64,000 nt of DNA from an uncultured Treponema sp. (GCA_947165895.1 CAMVCB010000004.1:310001-374000); one strand, 5' to 3'; counted from the first letter of the stretch, positions 1-8,686 are shown. The notes: generated by a model from the sequence alone, not told the origin. Numbers and translations are program-made.

Positions 1-500
1 AGGTTCTGCTTGATGCGGGCTTTGATGTAAAGGTCAGTGAGGTTCACGGAATGAGCCAGCGGGGCGGTTCGGTTGTAACATACGTGCGCTACGGAGACAA
101 GGTTTATTCGCCGATCGTAGACAAGGGAGAGGCTGATTTTATTGTGTCCTTTGAACTGCTTGAGGCTGCCCGCTACACAGAATTTTTGAAGGCTGACGGA
201 CAGGTTGTCGTAAATACTCAGAAAATTGACCCTATGCCGGTAATTACGGGCGCTGCTCAATACCCGGAAAACCTGGTTGAAAAAATGACTGCTGCCGGAC
301 TTAAGGTTGATGCAATCGACTGTCTTGAACTTGCCCAGCAGGCCGGAACTGCAAAGGCTGTAAATATCGTTTTGATGGGCCGTTTGAGCCGTTACATGGA
401 CTTCCCGGAGTCTGCCTGGCTGAGCGCAATCGAAAAGCTGGTAAAGCCCCAGTTTCTTGAAATGAATAAGAAGGCCTTTATGCTGGGACGTGCGGAGTAG
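1..500 (+). CDS. iorB: Indolepyruvate:ferredoxin oxidoreductase, beta subunit (5' end outside window)
   Basis: This is the C-terminal ~165 residues of a 2-oxoacid:ferredoxin oxidoreductase gamma/beta-type subunit. The open frame runs in from the window edge (first full codon at position 3), so the ATG at 51 is internal. The segment EVHGMSQRGGSVVTYVR is the typical core of IorB/PorG-type subunits, followed by the ISFELLEAAR-like stretch (here VSFELLEAAR). IorA-IorB oxidatively decarboxylates aryl pyruvates from aromatic amino acids to aryl-acetyl-CoA, reducing ferredoxin, in the cytoplasm. The phenylacetate-CoA ligase (4387) and ACT protein (5803) downstream are usual partners of iorAB, although here a lipoprotein and a two-component system lie between. 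A hairpin terminator follows at 505, so it is probably the last gene of its transcript. Confidence 0.85.
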   Translation, partial: VLLDAGFDVKVSEVHGMSQRGGSVVTYVRYGDKVYSPIVDKGEADFIVSFELLEAARYTEFLKADGQVVVNTQKIDPMPVITGAAQYPENLVEKMTAAGLKVDAIDCLELAQQAGTAKAVNIVLMGRLSRYMDFPESAWLSAIEKLVKPQFLEMNKKAFMLGRAE

Positions 501-504
501 TTTA

Positions 505-529
505 TTCTGTGAAAAATTCACAGAATTTT
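505..529 (+). terminator. Rho-independent terminator after iorB
   Basis: Perfect 9-bp stem TTCTGTGAA / TTCACAGAA with an AAA loop, followed by TTTT, starting 4 nt after the iorB stop codon. Confidence 0.75.
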
Positions 530-655
530 GTGTGTTATTTCACTTGTATTTGTGCGCTGTTACTCACTACAAATAGACTTTTCCTTAATACAATTTTCCT
601 TACTCGGAAGAGAAAAAATATAGTCGGCGGACATTAAGCGTAAAAGGAAAATTCT

Positions 656-2179
656 ATGAAAATGACAAAAAAACTTGCAGGATTTATGGCACTTGCCTTT
701 TCTGCGCTTCTGACTTTTGCTTTTGTTTCTTGTGCAAATGATTCAAGCTCAGGCAGCCCGAGCATCGTTAATACTTCCACAGGTTCTGGCGGCAGTGGGG
801 GTTCTGCAACAGGCGGAAAGATTGCAAAATTCAACATATCAAATGCAAAAAATCTTTACATTGCAAGTAAAGTTTCTTCAAGCAGAACATTGCTGCAGGG
901 CGGTGGCGGTAATGATGCAGGATCAACAAACACTGCTGTAACAGCAAACGGAGATGAAAAGCTTTATAAAATCGTAGCGAACGAAGACGGAACAGAAAAA
1001 ACAGAGGAAGTTATCTGTTCTGATAGTGAAGGAAAAGCAGTAACTCCAGCAGAAACTCCTATTGCCGTTTATTCTGTTACAGATACTTATCTCTTTATCG
1101 GTTATGGAACTTCTACTGCAAATCTTTCTAAGGCTTACCTTGTAAACAAAAGTACAGGTGCCGCTTTTGATATGGCAAATGCGGGAATGCCTGTTGCGCC
1201 TGTTGAGGATTTTAGAAACGCAAGCATTATTAAAACTGCCGGTGAAAAAAAAGATGCAACAAGCATTTATTATTTGACTTCAAAAGATAATAAAAAAGTA
1301 GTCGTAAAAGTAGATTTATCTAATCCTGAAAATCTTACAAGTACAGTTGTTTCTACTGCTACTGATGATGTTTACAATTTTGATGCAGATAAAGACGGAA
1401 ACATTATGTATAAAGCGAAAAATGGCAATAATACAGTATATCGCTTTAGAACTGCTGCTGGAGGAGTTATGAATTTTGCACTTGCTGATTCTAACACAGA
1501 TTTACGATGGATTGGCCTGGACGGTTATATTTATCATATTACTTTTGTTCCTGGTACCAGCGAAAATAATTGGATTAATAAACATTACATAAAAAAAATA
1601 ACAGTTGATAGTTCAAATAATATAACTGAAGAGGATTATAGTGGCGGCGTTTCTTCTCTTGATAAAAAATATTGCTGGAAGTTTAATTTTAATGGAAAAA
1701 TTGTAGTTGTTTCTTATGAATATGATATGCAAACTCAAGGATGTGCATGGGAAATCATGAACAGTTCAAAAACACCAAAACAGGTAGCTGGTTTCCCTGA
1801 TTTGTCAAATGGTTATAATTATGGTACGGATATTGGAAAAATTGCCGCTGCTTACGCAACTGAAAATTATTGGTTTGTAGCATCTAGTAATGAAAGCGGA
1901 AATACATTCTTAAAACGTTCTGCTATTACAGATGATATTGTTGAAACAACTTATGGGAAAAGCGGTGGAAGCAAAAATACATCCCTGACACAAATTCTTG
2001 ATTCGGCTTATGATGTTTATGCTCTAACAGCAGTTGAAACAGAGGGAATAACATTCAATGCACTTCGTATGAGCGACGGAAAGAAAATTATCGGAAAAGT
2101 CGGAATAAATGGCGGTGCCGTTACAACAATTAATGAAGAAGGTGATGCTAAGGTAATCTGCCTTGAACGCGTAAACTAA
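656..2179 (+). CDS. Exported lipoprotein of unknown function, 507 aa
   Basis: Not recognised by function. The N-terminus has two Lys, a hydrophobic stretch (residues 8-22) and a spirochaete-type lipobox FVSC with the acylated Cys at residue 26. A low-complexity Ser/Gly/Asn linker follows (roughly 28-55). The rest is rich in short beta-strand-like segments with repeated Asp/Asn turns (for example around VYNFDADKDGN), which could form a beta-propeller, but no family motif is clear. The ATG at 656 is preceded by AAGGA at suitable spacing. It is a stand-alone gene, bracketed by terminators at 505 and 2205. Probably anchored to a membrane facing the periplasm or the cell surface. Confidence 0.75.
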   Translation: MKMTKKLAGFMALAFSALLTFAFVSCANDSSSGSPSIVNTSTGSGGSGGSATGGKIAKFNISNAKNLYIASKVSSSRTLLQGGGGNDAGSTNTAVTANGDEKLYKIVANEDGTEKTEEVICSDSEGKAVTPAETPIAVYSVTDTYLFIGYGTSTANLSKAYLVNKSTGAAFDMANAGMPVAPVEDFRNASIIKTAGEKKDATSIYYLTSKDNKKVVVKVDLSNPENLTSTVVSTATDDVYNFDADKDGNIMYKAKNGNNTVYRFRTAAGGVMNFALADSNTDLRWIGLDGYIYHITFVPGTSENNWINKHYIKKITVDSSNNITEEDYSGGVSSLDKKYCWKFNFNGKIVVVSYEYDMQTQGCAWEIMNSSKTPKQVAGFPDLSNGYNYGTDIGKIAAAYATENYWFVASSNESGNTFLKRSAITDDIVETTYGKSGGSKNTSLTQILDSAYDVYALTAVETEGITFNALRMSDGKKIIGKVGINGGAVTTINEEGDAKVICLERVN

Positions 2180-2204
2180 CATTTCATTCTGAGAGTTTAT
2201 CTGA

Positions 2205-2235
2205 GGGGTGGTTTTGACAACTGCCCCTTTTTTTT
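2205..2235 (+). terminator. Rho-independent terminator after lipoprotein gene
   Basis: GGGGTGGTT / AACTGCCCC stem (9 pairs including two G-U) with a TTGAC loop, followed by eight T. Confidence 0.85.
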
Positions 2236-2262
2236 GTATGCCAAATGAAGCTTATTTTATGG

Positions 2263-2268
2263 TATAAT
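2263..2268 (+). promoter_or_regulatory. -10 box giving a probable leaderless transcript
   Basis: TATAAT six nucleotides before the ATG at 2275. Transcription would start on or beside the start codon, and no Shine-Dalgarno sequence is present. The box lies inside the longer reading frame from 2245, which argues for the 2275 start. Confidence 0.6.
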
Positions 2269-2274
2269 AATCTT

Positions 2275-2874
2275 ATGCCGTCTTTTTTACGAACCGGGCT
2301 TTTGTGCCTCCTTGCTCTTATAATGAACTTCCTCACAGTTTTTATCTTTTATGATGCCCTGCACCTGCCTCTTTTTCTGGATACAATTTTTACGGTGGCG
2401 GCCACCTTTTATCTTGGGCTGCTTCCGGGGCTTTTTGTGTCGCTTGCCTATAATTTTCTGAATTCCCTTATCTGGTTTTTCCACAACGGCGTTTTAGATC
2501 CTTTTATCTTTTTGTATTCAATCTGCGGTATTCTGATAGTCTTTTCTACATGGATTTTTGCCCGCAATAAGGATGAATTTAAAATCAGTTTTTCAATCAC
2601 CCTGCTTTATCTTCTTCTGATTGCCCTGCTTTCTTCATTTTTGACGGTAATTTCAAGCGGAATAATCGATTATTTTCATATGCGCTACGTTAATATTCCG
2701 GATATGATGAGCCCGATTAAAAAATTCACCGAAAGTTTTCTTCATCAGCGTTTTCCTTTGCTGGCGGCCTGTATTCTGGGGCAAATCCCGGTTTCTTTTA
2801 CGGACAGAATGGTAACGACCTTTGCCGGTTTTGGCGTTTATAAGCTTTGCGAAAAATATTTGGGCAGAAGATGA
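2275..2874 (+). CDS. Multi-pass membrane protein, probable partner of the adjacent histidine kinase
   Basis: About 199 residues with five or six hydrophobic helices and few charged residues. The layout (LYFLGLLPGLFV- and FLYSICGILIVFSTW-like segments, first loops short) resembles ECF-type substrate-binding (S) subunits or MASE-like membrane sensor domains, but I cannot assign a family. The start at 2275 is preferred to the in-frame ATG at 2245 because a TATAAT box overlaps the latter. The stop overlaps the kinase start (ATGA at 2871-2874), implying translational coupling. The kinase has only one membrane helix, so this protein may supply ligand sensing. That role is inference from position only. 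Confidence 0.65.
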   Translation: MPSFLRTGLLCLLALIMNFLTVFIFYDALHLPLFLDTIFTVAATFYLGLLPGLFVSLAYNFLNSLIWFFHNGVLDPFIFLYSICGILIVFSTWIFARNKDEFKISFSITLLYLLLIALLSSFLTVISSGIIDYFHMRYVNIPDMMSPIKKFTESFLHQRFPLLAACILGQIPVSFTDRMVTTFAGFGVYKLCEKYLGRR

Positions 2875-3701
2875 TTATGGAAAGTGAAATTTCTGAGCTT
2901 GAAGCGATTATTCATAACTACACAACTTTTTTCCTCGTTTTTGACTGCATCTTTTTTGTCATGCTTTTTCTTGGAGTTATTTTTGCAATCAGATTTATAA
3001 AATCAAAAAGAAATCTTCATGACTCAAACGAATATCTGCGCTACACAATTCACGGTCAGGAAGCTGAAAGAGCCAGAATTGCCCGCGAGCTGCATGATAC
3101 AGTGGCTCAGGATTTACGTTACTGCAAAAATCTTCTTGAAAAAAAGAATGCGATTGAAAATCTTTCACAGATAACGGAGCTTCTTGGAAAGTCTCTTAGT
3201 GAAGTCAGGATGATGAGCTATAATCTGGCGCCCCCGCAAATCACTAAAAAAGATTTTTCTGCTTTGGTGGTAAATCTCTGTTCTGAATTTGCGGAAAAAA
3301 GCGGGCTGGACTTCAGACTTTCTGTCCCGGATGGAACGGACTGCTCTTTTCTGGATGAGGATGATATTCTGAATCTCTATCGCATTGTGCAGGAAGCTCT
3401 TACTAATATTATTAAGCACGCAGCTGCCAGTGAAGTTGTTATATTGATAAGAAATCAGACCGGAGAAGAAGAAAAAGGACTTTATATTTTTATAAGTGAT
3501 GACGGACAGGGCTTTGATCCTCAAAAAAAGTCCTTTGATGATTCAAAGCATTTTGGGCTTACCGGCATGAAAAAACGCAGTCAGCTGATTGGTGCAAAAT
3601 TCCTTGTTAATTCTGCAAAAGGGGAAGGAACGCAAATCAGTATCTTTTTACCTGAAAAGAAAACTACTATACACAGGGAGGTAAAAGGTGTTTCCTCTTG
3701 A
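2871..3701 (+). CDS. NarL-type sensor histidine kinase
   Basis: Cytoplasmic-facing kinase with one membrane helix (residues ~19-44), then a HisKA_3 dimerisation/phosphoacceptor segment ARELHDTVAQ with His75, and a HATPase domain: N-box LYRIVQEALTNIIKH (Asn179), D-box SDDGQGF (209-215), and GLTGMKKR lid. It autophosphorylates His75 and would pass phosphate to the response regulator encoded next. There is no periplasmic sensor domain, so signal input probably comes from the membrane protein at 2275, whose stop overlaps this ATG. An upstream in-frame ATG at 2847 exists but lies within the preceding gene; the ATGA junction is the more natural start. The 3' end overlaps the response regulator by 14 nt. 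Confidence 0.9.
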   Translation: MIMESEISELEAIIHNYTTFFLVFDCIFFVMLFLGVIFAIRFIKSKRNLHDSNEYLRYTIHGQEAERARIARELHDTVAQDLRYCKNLLEKKNAIENLSQITELLGKSLSEVRMMSYNLAPPQITKKDFSALVVNLCSEFAEKSGLDFRLSVPDGTDCSFLDEDDILNLYRIVQEALTNIIKHAAASEVVILIRNQTGEEEKGLYIFISDDGQGFDPQKKSFDDSKHFGLTGMKKRSQLIGAKFLVNSAKGEGTQISIFLPEKKTTIHREVKGVSS

Positions 3702-4314
3702 AAAATCAGTCTTTGTGGTGGAAGACCACACGCTTACAAATTTAGGAATACGACAGCTTCTTTCTCAAAATGACGGCTTTACTTGTGCGGGGTTTGCCTG
3801 CGGTGCTGAAGAGGCTTTTACAAAAATCTGTCAACTGGCAGAAGAAAATCATCTTCCTGAACTTCTGCTTGTTGATTTGTTTCTTGGAGAAGAAAACGGA
3901 CTGGATCTGGTCAGGAAAATTAAAGAAAAATATGACGGAATAAAAATCCTTATTTATTCAATGTATGCAAAACCTGGTATTGTTTCGCTTGCACTTGAAA
4001 GCGGAGTTCAGGGCTTTGTTTCAAAATCTGCACCGGAATCAGAACTGCTTCTGGCAATAGAAAAGGTTCTTTCCGGTGATACCTATGTTCAGCAGAATCT
4101 TATTGCACCCCTCTTTACTTTCCGTTCTATGATAGATGGCCTAACCCGCCAGGAACAGAACATTCTGAAAAAAGTAATTGAACGAAAATCAAACGCGCAG
4201 ATTGCTTCAGACTTGAATATCGTTCCCCGTTCGCTGGAAAATTACCTCAGCCGTATTTATGCAAAAACCGGCTGTCGAGGTCACGAAGAGCTTCTGAATA
4301 AATATGGGGAATAA
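3688..4314 (+). CDS. NarL/LuxR-family response regulator
   Basis: 208 residues. An N-terminal receiver domain has acidic pair Glu12/Asp13, phosphoacceptor Asp63 (LLVDLFLGEENG) and the conserved Lys in GFVSKSA. A C-terminal LuxR-type helix-turn-helix follows (~142-200: LTRQEQNILKKVIERKS...IVPRSLENYLSRIY). The GTG start at 3688 is preceded by GGGAGG at good spacing and lies inside the end of the kinase gene, so the pair is co-translated. Phosphorylated by the kinase at 2871; target genes are not evident. No palindrome that could be its operator stands out nearby. Confidence 0.92.
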   Translation: MFPLEKSVFVVEDHTLTNLGIRQLLSQNDGFTCAGFACGAEEAFTKICQLAEENHLPELLLVDLFLGEENGLDLVRKIKEKYDGIKILIYSMYAKPGIVSLALESGVQGFVSKSAPESELLLAIEKVLSGDTYVQQNLIAPLFTFRSMIDGLTRQEQNILKKVIERKSNAQIASDLNIVPRSLENYLSRIYAKTGCRGHEELLNKYGE

Positions 4315-4386
4315 ATGATTTTTAATTATATTTAAGTCTTTAAACATAAGTAAAAATCATTTAAACTGATGCTAAAAGGTGACTTT

Positions 4387-5697
4387 ATGAACTTAAAATA
4401 CTATCAGAAAGAAAGTGAATGTATGCCGCTGGAAGAGCTTCGTAAGCTTCAGGGCGAGCGGCTGGCAAAAAACTTCCGTCATGTTTATGAAAATGTAGAA
4501 TATTACAGAAAGCGCTGCGAAGAAGCTGGCGTTACTCCTGACGATATAAAAGGTCTGGACGATCTGGATAAGATTCCTTTTACCTGCAAGGATGATTTGC
4601 GCCAGACTTATCCTTACGGACTTTTTGCGGTTCCTATGAAGAATGTTGTGCGTATTCACGCTTCCTCGGGAACTACCGGCAAGCAGATTGTTGTCGGTTA
4701 CACAAAGGATGACCTTGAAATCTGGAATGACTGCTGCGCCCGTCAGCTGGTTGCAATCGGCTGTGATGAAAACGATATTGTTCAAAATGCTTACGGCTAC
4801 GGAATGTTTACAGGCGGCTTTGGCATTCACGGCGGTGCGACAAAGCTTGGCTGCCAGGTGCTTCCAATCAGTGCCGGGAACACCCAGCGTCAGATTACCT
4901 TCTTTCAGGATATGGGCTCTACAGTTCTCTGCTGTACACCGTCCTATGCTGCCTACCTTGGCGAAACTCTCCGTGAAATGGGGCTGAGCCCGGCTGACAT
5001 CCGCCTTAAGGCCGGTATTTTTGGTGCTGAGCCCTGGACTGAAGAAATGCGCCGTGACATCGAAAAATCACTGGGCATTAAGGCTTATGATATTTACGGT
5101 CTTACTGAAGTTATGGGCCCCGGTGTTGCCTACGAATGCAGCGAACAGAAGGGCATGCACGTAAATGAAGATCACTTTATTATAGAAACAATTGATCCAA
5201 AAACCGGAAAACGTCTTCCTGACGGCGAAAAGGGCGAGCTTGTCTTTACGGCAATCACAAAGCAGGCCTTCCCTCTTATGCGCTTCCGCACAAAGGATAT
5301 CGGTGTTTTGAACCGTGCTCCCTGCGCCTGCGGTCGAACCTTTGTCCGCATGAGTAAGCCAATGGGACGCACTGACGACATGCTTATCATCCGTGGTGTT
5401 AACGTATTCCCAAGTCAGATTGAGGGCGTGCTTTTACAGAACGGCTATCCGCCAAACTATCAGATTATCGTTGGCCGCGTAAACAACAACGATACTTTCG
5501 AAATCAAGGTGGAAATGACAGCCGAAAAGTTCAGCGACGTTATTTCGGAAATTACAAGACAGGAAAAGCAGCTTGAAGGTGCTCTTTTGAGCGTACTTCA
5601 GATTAAGGCTAAGGTTACGCTGGTTGCGCCAAAGAGCATTGAACGCTCGGAGGGCAAGGCTAAGAGGGTAATTGATACACGTAAGTTACATGATTAA
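4387..5697 (+). CDS. paaK: Phenylacetate-CoA ligase
   Basis: ANL-superfamily adenylate-forming enzyme: aryl-acetate + ATP + CoA gives aryl-acetyl-CoA. With IorAB it links aromatic amino acid breakdown to ATP formation when run in reverse. Seen: P-loop ASSGTTGKQ (residues 92-100), YGLTEVMGPG (~237-246), the hinge region GRTDDMLIIRGVNVFPSQIE and a C-terminal lid. At 436 aa the length is normal. The ATG at 4387 is chosen over 4369 because AAAAGGTG precedes it at correct spacing. The ACT-domain gene follows, as in many iorAB-paaK-ACT clusters. Confidence 0.93.
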   Translation: MNLKYYQKESECMPLEELRKLQGERLAKNFRHVYENVEYYRKRCEEAGVTPDDIKGLDDLDKIPFTCKDDLRQTYPYGLFAVPMKNVVRIHASSGTTGKQIVVGYTKDDLEIWNDCCARQLVAIGCDENDIVQNAYGYGMFTGGFGIHGGATKLGCQVLPISAGNTQRQITFFQDMGSTVLCCTPSYAAYLGETLREMGLSPADIRLKAGIFGAEPWTEEMRRDIEKSLGIKAYDIYGLTEVMGPGVAYECSEQKGMHVNEDHFIIETIDPKTGKRLPDGEKGELVFTAITKQAFPLMRFRTKDIGVLNRAPCACGRTFVRMSKPMGRTDDMLIIRGVNVFPSQIEGVLLQNGYPPNYQIIVGRVNNNDTFEIKVEMTAEKFSDVISEITRQEKQLEGALLSVLQIKAKVTLVAPKSIERSEGKAKRVIDTRKLHD

Positions 5698-5705
5698 AAA
5701 GAAGC

Positions 5706-5778
5706 CACACGGATTCGAAACGACTAACGTCGTTTCAGCTTTAGAAAATGGATTCCCCAGGAATCCGCAATCCGTGTG
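5706..5778 (+). other. Intergenic three-way-junction structure between paaK and the ACT gene
   Basis: Outer stem CACACGGATT / AATCCGTGTG (5706-5715 with 5769-5778, 10 perfect pairs) encloses two perfect hairpins: GAAACGAC-TAAC-GTCGTTTC (5717-5736) and GGATTCC-CCA-GGAATCC (5750-5766). It ends 25 nt before the ACT start. There is no U-tract on the plus strand. It could be a cis-regulatory RNA, a processing site or a small repeat element. Confidence 0.6.
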
Positions 5779-5802
5779 ACAAAAAAATCAGGAGGATCCC
5801 AT

Positions 5803-6234
5803 ATGACAATTAACCAGATTTCAATCTTTATTGAAAACAGAAAAAACGCCCTCTCAGAACTTACAAATGTTCTGGCTGAGCATAAAATAAATCTTCGTGC
5901 AATTCAGATTGCAGATACAAGTGATTTTGGAATTGCACGAATTATTGTAGATGACCCGGAACCTGTAAAAGCGGCTCTGGAACGTTCTGCTTACATTGTA
6001 AAAACAACCCCGGTAATTGCCATTGAAATTCCTGACCAGGCCGGAAGTCTTAATTCTATTCTGAAACTTCTTGCTGATAACGGACGTAACGTAGAATACA
6101 TGTACGGATTCACAGGCCGCCAGACAAACGCCGCCTTTATGGTAATCCGCTGTACTGATGTGCCAAAAACAGAAGAAATACTCGAAAAAGCGGGAATTCG
6201 TACAGTTAGTCAAAATGAAGTTTCACAGTTGTAA
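5803..6234 (+). CDS. Tandem ACT-domain protein
   Basis: 143 residues forming two ACT domains (about 3-68 and 70-138), each beginning with an ISIFIEN- or IAIEIPDQAG-like beta strand. ACT domains bind amino acids and act as allosteric sensors. Stand-alone two-ACT proteins commonly sit beside indolepyruvate oxidoreductase and phenylacetate-CoA ligase genes, so an aromatic amino acid or aryl acid is the likely ligand (inference). The ATG at 5803 is preceded by a strong AGGAGG, which overrides the upstream GTG at 5776. The structured element at 5706-5778 lies directly upstream and may govern its expression. Confidence 0.88.
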   Translation: MTINQISIFIENRKNALSELTNVLAEHKINLRAIQIADTSDFGIARIIVDDPEPVKAALERSAYIVKTTPVIAIEIPDQAGSLNSILKLLADNGRNVEYMYGFTGRQTNAAFMVIRCTDVPKTEEILEKAGIRTVSQNEVSQL

Positions 6235-6244
6235 TATTTTATGA

Positions 6245-6250
6245 TATAAT
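6245..6250 (+). promoter_or_regulatory. -10 box upstream of STAS gene
   Basis: TATAAT 20 nt before the GTG at 6271, with a Shine-Dalgarno (GGAAGAGG) in between: a conventional short leader, unlike the leaderless genes nearby. Confidence 0.45.
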
Positions 6251-6270
6251 TTTAGGAAGAGGTTTTTATT

Positions 6271-6564
6271 GTGGAAATAGAAAAGACAATTGATGGAAAA
6301 ACTGCGTACCTTAAAATTTCTGGACGCCTGGATACAGTAAGCTCACCAGATCTTGAAAAAGTTCTGTCTGAACTTACTTCTGAAGATGAGGTAATTCTTG
6401 ATTTTGAAAAGCTTGAATATATTTCATCTGCCGGACTTCGAGTTTTGCTTCTTGCTCATAAAAACTTTGCCAAAAAGTCTGGTTTGACTGTAAAAAATGT
6501 CTGTGATGCAGTTATGGATGTTTTTAAAGTTACAGGCTTTGATGATGTGCTTACAATTAAATAA
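6271..6564 (+). CDS. STAS-domain anti-sigma-factor antagonist (SpoIIAA-like)
   Basis: 97 residues covering a complete STAS fold: beta strands AYLKISGRLD and VILDFEKLEYI, then the phospho-switch loop YISSAGLRVLL, in which Ser53 aligns with the SpoIIAA phosphoserine, and a C-terminal VFKVTGFDDVLTI helix. Such proteins release a sigma factor or other target from a serine-kinase anti-sigma partner when dephosphorylated. No kinase or phosphatase gene is adjacent. GTG start with GGAAGAGG upstream. It is followed 29 nt later by the LpoB-like gene and may share its transcript. Confidence 0.9.
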   Translation: MEIEKTIDGKTAYLKISGRLDTVSSPDLEKVLSELTSEDEVILDFEKLEYISSAGLRVLLLAHKNFAKKSGLTVKNVCDAVMDVFKVTGFDDVLTIK

Positions 6565-6593
6565 CTTTAAATTTTAATAAATTGGAGAAAAAG

Positions 6594-7202
6594 ATGAAAA
6601 AAATTCACTTATTTGCCTGCGCAATTATGACAGTAGCCGTAATTCTGACTTCATGTTCAAGTACAAAGGTAACTCGTGTTGATGCAGATACTCAGATTGA
6701 CCTTTCCGGATACTGGAATGATACAGATCTTCGTGTTGTTACAGAAACTTTAATTAATGACTGCGCTAATTCAACAAGAATCAGAAATTACAAAACAAAG
6801 AGCGGAGAAGCTCCTTTAGTAATTGTTGGTCCGATTGCCAACAAGAGCAGCGAGCATATTGATACAACAAACCTGGCCCGCCGTTTTCAGACTGCAATCA
6901 TCAACAGCGGTTCTATGGAATTTGTTGCTGATTCAGAGCAGAGACTTGCCCTTCGTGCAGAAAAAGATGATCAGGCAAATTTCGCTACAGCTGAATCTGC
7001 AAAAGCAATCGCTCAGGAGCTTGGTGCTGATTTCATGCTTCAGGGCTCTGTACGTACAATCGTAGATACAATTGATAACAAGCAGGTTCGAACATATTAC
7101 GTTGATATGGAAGTTATCGACCTTGAATCAAACAAGATTCTCTGGCAGGGCGAAAACAGCGACATAAAAAAATACATCAAAAAAAATAAGGCAAAATTCT
7201 AA
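6594..7202 (+). CDS. LpoB-like lipoprotein (COG3417), possible penicillin-binding-protein activator
   Basis: Lipoprotein signal with lipobox ILTSC (Cys21), then a ~150-residue domain with LVIVGPIANKSSEHIDTTNLARRF and GADFMLQGSVRTIVD, which are the hallmarks of LpoB/CsgG-like proteins of COG3417. In enteric bacteria LpoB is an outer-membrane lipoprotein that stimulates PBP1b. Whether this is its job in a spirochaete is inferred. The ATG at 6594 follows TTGGAGAA and is preferred to 6582. The COG3014-like lipoprotein gene follows after 32 nt, a pairing seen widely and supporting an envelope role. Confidence 0.85.
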   Translation: MKKIHLFACAIMTVAVILTSCSSTKVTRVDADTQIDLSGYWNDTDLRVVTETLINDCANSTRIRNYKTKSGEAPLVIVGPIANKSSEHIDTTNLARRFQTAIINSGSMEFVADSEQRLALRAEKDDQANFATAESAKAIAQELGADFMLQGSVRTIVDTIDNKQVRTYYVDMEVIDLESNKILWQGENSDIKKYIKKNKAKF

Positions 7203-7234
7203 ACGGATTTTTGCAGTAATCTTGTGTTTTTTTA

Positions 7235-8686
7235 ATGAAGCCTAAAAAATCTTGGGGAGTTCTTGCACTGGCAGCTCTATTATTTGCTTCCTGTGCATCT
7301 GCTCCCGGTAAAACTGATAAATCCTCAGAAAGCGAAAAAATATCTAAAAAAGACGGCAGTTCAAAATATCTGGCGGCATTAGATGCGGGCCGTTACGATG
7401 ATGCAATCAAAATCCTTGGGAAAATCAAAAAAGACAGGAAAAACCAGATTCGTGATAATTACGATCTGGCCATGCTCTATCATCTGTCCGGAAATTATAA
7501 TGCTTCCCTGGAGCTTATGGGGCTGACCGACCGCCAGATGGATGATGCCGTTACAAAGAGTATCAGCCGTGGAATAGCGGCAGCGATGATTAACGAAAAT
7601 TCCACCGAATATGAAGGAAATCCTTACGAATACATCTATATAAACATTTTTAATGCCTTCAACTATCTGAACCTGGGAAATGAAGAGGATGCGGCTGTAG
7701 AAATCAGGCGTATGAATGATAAGCAGAAAACTTATCTGGTAAAGTACGGCGAAGTTTTGATGGCTGATGATAATTACAATTCTGATTCCGGTGTTCAGGA
7801 GGCTTACAAAAGTCTTAAAATTAACCCTGCTGATATTGACGGCAGGGCGCCCGCAAAACCTGCTCAGGCTGATATTTTTAAGGATTCTCCGGCCGCCCGT
7901 TACATGAGCCTTCTTATGTACATGATGGAAGGGGATAAAAGCAATGCAGAGCTTGATGCCCGAATCCTTAATGTCCTGAATCAGAGCTTTGATACAAAAA
8001 GTGAGCTTGAAATCAGACGGGGAAAGGGCCGCCTTGATGTAGTTTCCTTTACAGATATGATAGGCCGCCGCGAAGAAGAAAGAATTGTAATCGGTCCTTT
8101 TCCGACCATTCCATTTTCTGTGAATAAAATCATAGTTACAATTCCTGAATTTGACATCGAGTTTGTTTATCCGAAATTCAGTCATGTTGATAGAAGTGCG
8201 GTAACAGCCGTAAAAATGATTGTTAACGGCCAGGAAAAAATCCTTCCTCTGCTGGAAGATTTTAATTACGCTGTTCAAAAGGATGTGAATTCAAAGGCGA
8301 ACAAAGCTTATGGACGCAGTGTGCGCAGAAGCCTTGCAAAAAAACTTTCGGCCGTAACAGCCGGAGCCGGTTCTGTAGTTGCGGCTCAGATTGCCGCTGA
8401 ACAGGCAGATAATCCTATTGCCATTGCCATTACAAAGGCAGCCGCTATTGCCGCAATTGTTGCCCTTCCTCCTGCCATTGAAGCGGTTGATAAAACAGAA
8501 ACCGCTGATATCCGTCAGGTTTATGCCCTTCCGGGCAAAGCTTATGCGGGAGGTTTTGAGCTGGAGCCGGGTACTTATGATGTAACCGTTCAGTATTTGA
8601 GCGGCTCAAAGGTGATTTCTGAAAAATCCTATTCAGGAATCCGGGTTCGTGCCAACAAACCGACAGTTATTGAGTCTCTGCCTTAG
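7235..8686 (+). CDS. COG3014-family lipoprotein
   Basis: 483 residues. Lipobox LLFASC with Cys20; a low-complexity linker; then a helical TPR-like region (KYLAALDAGRYDDAIKIL, YDLAMLYHLSGNYNASLELM, YIYINIFNAFNYLNLGNEEDAAVE), and a C-terminal beta-rich part ending in an immunoglobulin-like strand set (FELEPGTYDVTVQYLSGS). A short Ala/Ile-rich helix near 375-410 may touch the membrane. The layout and the adjacent LpoB-like gene fit COG3014. Molecular function is unknown; probably a periplasmic or outer-membrane scaffold. The start at 7235 lacks a clear Shine-Dalgarno and may rely on coupling to the upstream gene. Confidence 0.75.
   Translation: MKPKKSWGVLALAALLFASCASAPGKTDKSSESEKISKKDGSSKYLAALDAGRYDDAIKILGKIKKDRKNQIRDNYDLAMLYHLSGNYNASLELMGLTDRQMDDAVTKSISRGIAAAMINENSTEYEGNPYEYIYINIFNAFNYLNLGNEEDAAVEIRRMNDKQKTYLVKYGEVLMADDNYNSDSGVQEAYKSLKINPADIDGRAPAKPAQADIFKDSPAARYMSLLMYMMEGDKSNAELDARILNVLNQSFDTKSELEIRRGKGRLDVVSFTDMIGRREEERIVIGPFPTIPFSVNKIIVTIPEFDIEFVYPKFSHVDRSAVTAVKMIVNGQEKILPLLEDFNYAVQKDVNSKANKAYGRSVRRSLAKKLSAVTAGAGSVVAAQIAAEQADNPIAIAITKAAAIAAIVALPPAIEAVDKTETADIRQVYALPGKAYAGGFELEPGTYDVTVQYLSGSKVISEKSYSGIRVRANKPTVIESLP

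Noticed and set aside
2245..2274. Upstream ATG for the membrane protein
   Set aside because: The TATAAT box at 2263 overlaps this segment, so it would not be transcribed from that promoter.
7379..8278. 299-codon frame antisense to the COG3014-like gene
   Set aside because: Long but without ribosome site or recognisable domain; the plus-strand lipoprotein has a signal peptide, lipobox and neighbour support.
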